A DNA stretch of 63,548 nt from Acidobacteriota bacterium. Lineage in GTDB: Bacteria > Acidobacteriota > Thermoanaerobaculia > Gp7-AA8. The position numbers and the translations under genes are program-made. The stretch spans positions 1 to 63,548 of the forward strand of contig JACPDH010000035.1 of the NCBI GenBank assembly GCA_016184115.1, written 5' to 3'. This document shows positions 59,069 through 63,548 of this stretch, one piece after another. Each line of letters begins with the position of its first letter. Position 1 is the stretch's first letter. The notes beneath the pieces are model-generated. The model did no database searches. It was given only the letters and a program-made list of their open reading frames with translations, and had not been told where the DNA came from.

Positions 59069-59601
59069 TGGCAGCCGCTGCACGGGAGAAGCTTCTGAAG
59101 ACCCTGCAGTTTGCCTGTTCCGGCGAGCTTGCGGCGGGTTTGGCCTACCGCGGGCACTGGCGGTCGGTCTCTGATCCTGGCGAGCGCGAACGGATTCGCG
59201 CGATCGAAAACGACGAGTGGCATCACCGCGAGCTCGTGAGCACGATGCTGAGGGAACTTGGCTCGGGTCCCGACCCTCGCCGCGAGCGGCGCGCGACGAT
59301 CATTGGAAGGACGTTAGGCGCGCTCTGCCACATCGCAACATGGTTTCCGCCGATGTACGGCGCGGGGAAGCTCGAGAGTCGGAACATCCGGGAGTACGAA
59401 GCCGCGGCACGATTCGCCAACGACTCCGGCAACGAACGGTTCGTCGATTGCCTGCTCACGATGGCCGAGGTGGAGTGGGAGCACGAAGCGTACTTCCGCG
59501 CGCGGGTGGAGAGTCACTGGTTGAGCCGGATCGTGAAGGTCTGGTCCCAGCCACCGGCGAAGGAAGAGATCAGGAAGTCATTCAGTTCCGTTTCGTCCTG
59601 A
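59065..59601 (+). CDS. Ferritin-like diiron protein, COQ7-like
   Basis: This 178-residue helical protein has the spaced carboxylate and histidine ligands of a diiron ferritin-like fold: SGELAAGLAYRGHWR, IENDEWHHRELV and LTMAEVEWEHEAYFRARV. The arrangement resembles demethoxyubiquinone hydroxylase COQ7, but no ubiquinone genes are nearby, so the substrate is open. ATG 59065 was chosen because it overlaps the upstream stop codon; ATG 59068 is next. Its 3' end overlaps the convergent esterase gene by 20 bp. Confidence 0.7.
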   Translation: MMAAAAREKLLKTLQFACSGELAAGLAYRGHWRSVSDPGERERIRAIENDEWHHRELVSTMLRELGSGPDPRRERRATIIGRTLGALCHIATWFPPMYGAGKLESRNIREYEAAARFANDSGNERFVDCLLTMAEVEWEHEAYFRARVESHWLSRIVKVWSQPPAKEEIRKSFSSVSS

Positions 59602-60520
59602 AGAACTCCCAGATCTCACGGTTCGCGTCGATCACGCGCGTCGACGGGCCGGTGAGTCGCTCCCGTCGCGTTGGCTCGCCTCCCGGCCATACGTGGCCTG
59701 GCCCGTGGAGCCTCCAGTGGACGAGCTCGGCGCCAGAGGCGCAAGGGTTGAACGAGATCTTCTCCGCGGTGTGCTCCTCCCACGATCGCGTCTCGACGGT
59801 GTGCCCCGTGGGCACGCATCCGTTCGCCTTCGTCCAGCGGGCGAGGCTCGCCTCGACGGGAGGATGCTCGACCCGGTTGTTCGTACCGGGGAACGGCGGG
59901 CCTAACCCGCCGGCGTAGAGCGCCCGCGGGTCGTCGACGCTGTGGACGTGCATGAGGGGAACCGGCTTCCTCGGCTCGCGACGCTCGAGCACCATCGCGC
60001 CTCCGACCGGAGCGATCGCCGCGACGAGGTCGGGGCGCTCGGCCGCGAGGCGGTGCGCCATCATCGCGCCGTTGGAGAATCCGGTCGCGTAGACGCGCGA
60101 GCGATCGACCCTCGTGCGCGAGCCGAGATCGTCGAGGAGCGCCGCGACGAAGCCGACGTCGTCAACCAGCTCCGCCGCCGAGTACCCGCAGCAGCTCCCG
60201 GCGTTCCATGTGAGGAGCTTTGACTCGAGCCGCCCCCCTCCGTTTGGGTAGACGACGATGAACCCCTCCTTTGCACCGAGCTCGTGCATTCGGGTCGCGC
60301 GCTGCTGATGCGCGGCCGACCCGCCGCCGCCGTGGAACGAGAGCACGACAGGAAGTGCCGCGCGGTCACGCGCGGCGGGTGGGACGTGGACGACGTAGCT
60401 TCGTTCGCGCCCTTCGTACTGCAACCGAATCGTGTGCTCGCCTGGGGAGAGCGGCAAGGAGACGCCAGGAGCGGTGGCGGGCAAAAGCAGGACGAGAGCG
60501 GTGACGATCGTGCGGATCAT
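59582..60520 (-). CDS. Secreted PHB-depolymerase/LpqC-like esterase
   Basis: This 312-residue alpha/beta hydrolase has a signal peptide (MIRTIVTALVLLLPATAPGVS). The HGGGGSAAHQQ oxyanion region is followed by WNAGSCCGYSAAELVDDVGF, typical of the poly(3-hydroxybutyrate) depolymerase/feruloyl-esterase family, and by the nucleophile motif GFSNG with Ser149. GHVWPGG near the C-terminus carries the catalytic His. The substrate could be a polyester or a plant-cell-wall ester. ATG 60520 was preferred because it starts the signal peptide; the open frame continues upstream without coding character. Confidence 0.85.
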   Translation of the reverse strand: MIRTIVTALVLLLPATAPGVSLPLSPGEHTIRLQYEGRERSYVVHVPPAARDRAALPVVLSFHGGGGSAAHQQRATRMHELGAKEGFIVVYPNGGGRLESKLLTWNAGSCCGYSAAELVDDVGFVAALLDDLGSRTRVDRSRVYATGFSNGAMMAHRLAAERPDLVAAIAPVGGAMVLERREPRKPVPLMHVHSVDDPRALYAGGLGPPFPGTNNRVEHPPVEASLARWTKANGCVPTGHTVETRSWEEHTAEKISFNPCASGAELVHWRLHGPGHVWPGGEPTRRERLTGPSTRVIDANREIWEFFRTKRN

Positions 60521-60833
60521 GTTCGAGTTCGGCTCCTCGACAGACTCTACGACCGGGATGCCGGAATTGTTGAACTCCAGCCAGGATGGACGTAACGCCG
60601 GGATCAGGATGGAACGGGAGACGAAAGGCCGGGCGCGGGCTCGTTCACGTGGAAGCGGCAGTGTGTTAAGCCCAGTGATGGAAGCGCCCGATCGGGTCGT
60701 CTGGCAGATTCCTCGCTTCGCTCGGATGACGGTCTGTCGGCCTTGCACCTCCGTGAACGCGCCCGAGCCCGGTTTTTGACTTCCGTGCGGCAGCTACACC
60801 CTTCGCCACGTTCGAAACTCGCTCAGCCTCACC
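60521..60833. other. 313-bp interval between two genes on the minus strand
   Basis: Apart from the esterase promoter side, this stretch holds one recognisable feature, a repeat copy at 60705-60729. No gene was recognised. Confidence 0.5.
60705..60729. repeat. Single copy of the small palindromic repeat found at 3501-3656
   Basis: The segment reads AGATTCCTCGCTTCGCTCGG then ATGAC; its complement GTCATCCGAGCGAAGCGAGG matches the copy at 3543 (GTCATCCCGACTCGCGAAGC). The repeat is therefore dispersed over at least 57 kb. Confidence 0.65.
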
Positions 60834-61703
60834 TCACAGCTTCACGATTCCGCCATACGTTTCCGGGCGCCTGTCGCGGTAGAACTGCCAGACGTTGCGC
60901 ACCTCGCGGATCTTGTCGAGGTCGAGCTCGGCAGTAATGAGCTCGTCGTTGTCGCGCGAAGCCTGAGCGAGGAACTGGCCGCGCGGGTCGCAGAAGTAGC
61001 TCTGGCCGTAGAACTCGCCAATGTTCCATGGCGCCTCGACGCCGACGCGGTTGATTGCGCCTACGAAGTAGGTGTTCGCAACGGCGTGCGCCGGCTGTTC
61101 GAGCTTCCAGAGGTACTCCGAAAGCCCCGCCACGGTTGCCGAGGGGTTGAACACGATCTCCGCGCCGTTCAAGCCTAACTCTCGTGCCCCCTCGGGGAAG
61201 TGCCGGTCGTAGCAGATGTAGACGCCGACCTTCGCGTACATCGTGTCGAACACCGGGTATCCAAGGTTACCTGGGCGGAAGTAGAACTTCTCCCAAAAGC
61301 CCGGAGCGCAGTGAGGAATGTGGTTCTTGCGGTACTTGCCAAGGTACTTGCCGTCGCCGTCGATGACGGCAGCAGTGTTGTAGTAGATCCCGGTGCCATC
61401 CTCTTCGTAGATCGGTACGACGATCACCATCCGATGCTTCTTCGCGACGTCCTGGAGCAGCTTCACCGTCGGTCCATCGGGGATCGGCTCGACCGCCTCG
61501 TACCAGCGGGTCGACTGCTCGGCGCAGAAGTACGGCCCGGTGAAGATCTCCTGCATGCAGAGGATCTGCACGCCCTCCTTTGCCGCGCGCTCGATGAAGC
61601 CGAGCGTCTTTTCGAGGTTCGCCGAGCGAATCGTCGCGATCGTTTCGTCGGCCTTACAAGCCATCGAGGTCTGGATCAGTCCGCATTTGACGGTACGTGG
61701 CAT
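60834..61703 (-). CDS. Beta-ureidopropionase / N-carbamoyl-beta-alanine amidohydrolase-like nitrilase
   Basis: This 289-residue nitrilase-superfamily enzyme has the triad Glu52 (MQEIFTGPYFC), Lys126 (YRKNHIPHC) and Cys164 (VYICYDRHFPEGAREL). The FTGPYFCAEQ and YRKNHIPH stretches are typical of beta-ureidopropionase, the last step of reductive pyrimidine degradation, and of N-carbamoylputrescine amidase. The divergently spaced upstream gene on the same strand encodes an NCS1 nucleobase permease, which supports pyrimidine use. Dihydropyrimidine dehydrogenase and dihydropyrimidinase genes were not seen in the window. Confidence 0.87.
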   Translation of the reverse strand: MPRTVKCGLIQTSMACKADETIATIRSANLEKTLGFIERAAKEGVQILCMQEIFTGPYFCAEQSTRWYEAVEPIPDGPTVKLLQDVAKKHRMVIVVPIYEEDGTGIYYNTAAVIDGDGKYLGKYRKNHIPHCAPGFWEKFYFRPGNLGYPVFDTMYAKVGVYICYDRHFPEGARELGLNGAEIVFNPSATVAGLSEYLWKLEQPAHAVANTYFVGAINRVGVEAPWNIGEFYGQSYFCDPRGQFLAQASRDNDELITAELDLDKIREVRNVWQFYRDRRPETYGGIVKL

Positions 61704-61735
61704 CGTGAGTCTCCCAATTCAAGGTCGAAGGTCAG

Positions 61736-61995
61736 CGCACGCCGGAGGCGTGCGAAAAGGTAGCCCCGGGTCGTCCCGCGAAGCGGGGCAACCCGGGGTC
61801 CGAGACGCGAGATTCGATTGCACCCCGGTAGGGGTGCCAGGGTGTGCGGGTCGCATCAATCGCTGGCACCCCTCGCGGGGTGCGAACTCGGCTTCCGTTC
61901 CCGTCCGGGGATCGCCTTTGGCGACCCCCGACTACCGGCTGGAATCCCTCCGGGATGTTTGTGGGGCGAGCGCCGACAGCGTGCCGGATGTGAGG
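61736..61995. repeat. Cluster of three strong hairpins between permease and amidohydrolase genes
   Basis: At 61764-61798 CCCCGGGTCGTCCCGC pairs with GCGGGGCAACCCGGGG. At 61820-61840 GCACCCCGGTAGGGGTGCCA pairs with its near-complement at 61863-61883. At about 61901-61929 GGGGATCGCCTTTGGCGACCCC folds on itself. A short AAGGTCG AAGGTCA pair stands just before at 61721-61734. No gene was seen between 61704 and 62003. Confidence 0.75.
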
Positions 61996-62003
61996 CGGCT
62001 TCG

Positions 62004-63506
62004 TCATTCCGCACTCCGCGTTCCGTGTTCCGCATTCTCCACGCGCCCCCGCATCAGCACCGCGTACACCACGAAGCTGATCGTGAAGGTCACGAACCAC
62101 GCGTACGTGTAGAGAGTGTCGAAAAGGCTCGGGTTCGCGACCTGGCCTCCCGGGGTCGCTGCGGCGTGGAGGAAGCCGGGGATCACGGGGAGCATTCCGA
62201 CGACGAGCGCGGCGATTGCTGCAGGGTTGAAGCCGCTGCCGTAGCTATAGCGTCCACGGGGCTCGAAGAGATCGCGAAGCTCGAGCTCGCGATTGCGGAG
62301 CAGCCAGTAATCAGCAATGAGGACGCCACCGATCGCTCCCATCATTCCGGAATAGCCTATCAGCCACGTGAAGATGTACGCGCCAGCGTCGGAGTAGAGC
62401 TTCCACGGCATCATCACGATGCCGATGACCGCGGTGATGACGCCGCCGGTCACATAGCTAATCCGCCGAGGGTTGAGGTTCGAGAAGTCGTTCGAGGGCG
62501 AGACGACGTTCGCCGCCATATTCGTCGTCAGCTGCGCGAGGAGGATCACGATCGCCGAGACGATGATTACCGGGGGCGAGCCGATACGTGCGACGAGCGC
62601 GACCGGATCCCAGATCGCCTCACCGTAGATGATGAGAGTCGCGCTCGTTACGGCGACGCCGATGAACGCGAATGCCGTCATCGTCGTCGGAAGCCCGAGC
62701 GCCTGACCGAGCAGCTGCGATCGCTGGCTCTTCGCGTAGCGTGTGAAGTCGGGGATGTTGAGGCTGAGCGTTGCCCAGTAACCGACGCTCGCGGTCAGCG
62801 CCGGCGGAAAGAGAGTCCAGAACGAGGTCGCACTTTGTTGCAGGTGCTCCGACTCGGTGAGGATGTTCCCGAGCCCGCCCGCGTTCCTCATGGCCCAGAC
62901 GAGCAGCGCGAGCCCGCCGAGAAGCAGAAGAGGCGCGGACCAGCTCTCGAGATGTTTGATCGCCTCGATGCCGCGGATGATGATCACCAACTGGATGCCC
63001 CAGAAGGCGAAGAAGGAGATCCAAAGGTGCGGACCAATCGAGCTCCATCCGCTCCATGTGGCCGTCATCAACGCATCGAGCGCGAGCCCGCCGATCCAGG
63101 TCTGAATGCCGAACCAGCCGCATGCGACGATCGCGCGAAGCACGGCAGGGATGTTCGCGCCGCGCGTTCCGAAGCTCGCGCGACAGAGCACGGGAAACGA
63201 GATGCCGTACTTCGTCCCCGCGTGTGCGTTGAGCACCATGGGCACGAGCACGATGACATTGCCAAGCAGGATCGTGACGATCGCCTGCCACCAGATCATC
63301 CCCTGGCCGATGAGTCCGGAGGCGAGGGTATAGGTGGTGATGACGACGCTCATGCCGATCCAGAGCGCAGCGATGTTCCAGGTCGACCAGGTTCGGCGAT
63401 CGACGCGCGTCGGCGCGAGGTCTCGATTCCAGAGTGGACTGTCCGGAAGCTCTTCGGTGAGCTCGAGAAAGTCGGGTTGCTCGGTCTTGCCGGTTATGCC
63501 TTGCAT
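62004..63506 (-). CDS. NCS1-family nucleobase:cation symporter
   Basis: This 500-residue inner-membrane permease has 12 helices and NCS1 family stretches: SPLWNRDLAPTRVDRRTWSTWNIAALWIGMSV, GTKYGISFPVLCRASFG, LRAIVACGWFGIQTWIGG and NIPDFTRYAKSQRSQLLGQ. It imports a nucleobase or hydantoin with a cation. With the neighbouring beta-ureidopropionase a uracil- or hydantoin-type substrate is likely. The last 11 codons (ENAEHGTRSAE) are written by a five-unit heptamer array at 62006-62040. Confidence 0.93.
   Translation of the reverse strand: MQGITGKTEQPDFLELTEELPDSPLWNRDLAPTRVDRRTWSTWNIAALWIGMSVVITTYTLASGLIGQGMIWWQAIVTILLGNVIVLVPMVLNAHAGTKYGISFPVLCRASFGTRGANIPAVLRAIVACGWFGIQTWIGGLALDALMTATWSGWSSIGPHLWISFFAFWGIQLVIIIRGIEAIKHLESWSAPLLLLGGLALLVWAMRNAGGLGNILTESEHLQQSATSFWTLFPPALTASVGYWATLSLNIPDFTRYAKSQRSQLLGQALGLPTTMTAFAFIGVAVTSATLIIYGEAIWDPVALVARIGSPPVIIVSAIVILLAQLTTNMAANVVSPSNDFSNLNPRRISYVTGGVITAVIGIVMMPWKLYSDAGAYIFTWLIGYSGMMGAIGGVLIADYWLLRNRELELRDLFEPRGRYSYGSGFNPAAIAALVVGMLPVIPGFLHAAATPGGQVANPSLFDTLYTYAWFVTFTISFVVYAVLMRGRVENAEHGTRSAE
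62006..62040. repeat. Heptamer array ATTCCGC in the last codons of the permease
   Basis: Five in-phase heptamers: ATTCCGC, ACTCCGC, GTTCCGT, GTTCCGC and ATTCTCC. On the coding strand they encode ENAEHGTRSAE and the stop codon. No partner of opposite orientation was seen nearby. Confidence 0.75.
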
Positions 63507-63548
63507 CCAGAAGCTTCACCGCATCGAGTGCGGGTCCCACCGGCGCTC

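Overview
The window is a GC-rich bacterial chromosomal segment with about 55 genes on both strands, many of them single genes or short operons. The gene set suggests a member of the Acidobacteriota: a Ras-like MglA-type GTPase, a TonB-dependent B12 receptor, an outer-membrane decaheme conduit, an MCE protein with a C-terminal extension, many secreted proteins and a high load of small intergenic repeats. This placement is an inference; no rRNA or other phylogenetic marker is present.

Layout. 1-10.9 kb: POT transporter, GNAT acetyltransferase, two tandem paralogues of unknown function, an M48 membrane protease next to a PrcB-like protein, a SpoIIE-type phosphatase, NhaA, an M49-like peptidase and an OmpR-type regulator. 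11.0-16.5 kb: an MtrB/PioB-type outer-membrane barrel and a ten-heme DmsE/MtrA-type cytochrome, bracketed by the OmpR-type regulator and a HAMP histidine kinase on the same strand; this looks like a regulated electron conduit across the outer membrane. 16.5-23.5 kb: an accessory region with a REP-type (RAYT) transposase element, a duplicated 3' fragment of it, an IS4-type insertion sequence with an apparent 12-bp target duplication, a PLD-helicase-DUF3427 protein and decayed gene fragments. 23.6-36.6 kb: a PQQ-like propeller protein, glmS, an Fn3 lipoprotein, two tRNA-Ser genes, an MglA-like GTPase with a long tail, a cobalamin riboswitch with btuB, a zinc-ribbon protein, a 112-bp tandem repeat, a DNA glycosylase, an inositol phosphatase and a FadL-like porin. 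36.7-46 kb: luciferase-like monooxygenase, a four-helix-bundle (S23/IVP) gene framed by heptamer arrays, asparaginase II, aldehyde dehydrogenase, MCE protein, ddl and cardiolipin synthase. 46-63.5 kb: msrA, an ABC-2-type permease, small membrane proteins, moeB, a thioesterase, two nitrilase-family enzymes, a HerA-like ATPase operon, a PHB-depolymerase-like esterase and an NCS1 permease that, with beta-ureidopropionase, suggests pyrimidine salvage or catabolism.

The most unusual signal is a family of intergenic elements built from arrays with a strict 7-bp period. In most of them an array on the left faces its reverse complement on the right across a spacer of about 20-460 bp. At least six such paired elements use different heptamers (AGTCCTG, AGGTCAA, GAATGCA and GAAGTTA types). 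One encloses the S23-like gene, and several arrays run into the coding ends of neighbouring genes. A second recurring pattern is a TANNNT box 5-7 nt upstream of start codons, suggesting leaderless transcripts.
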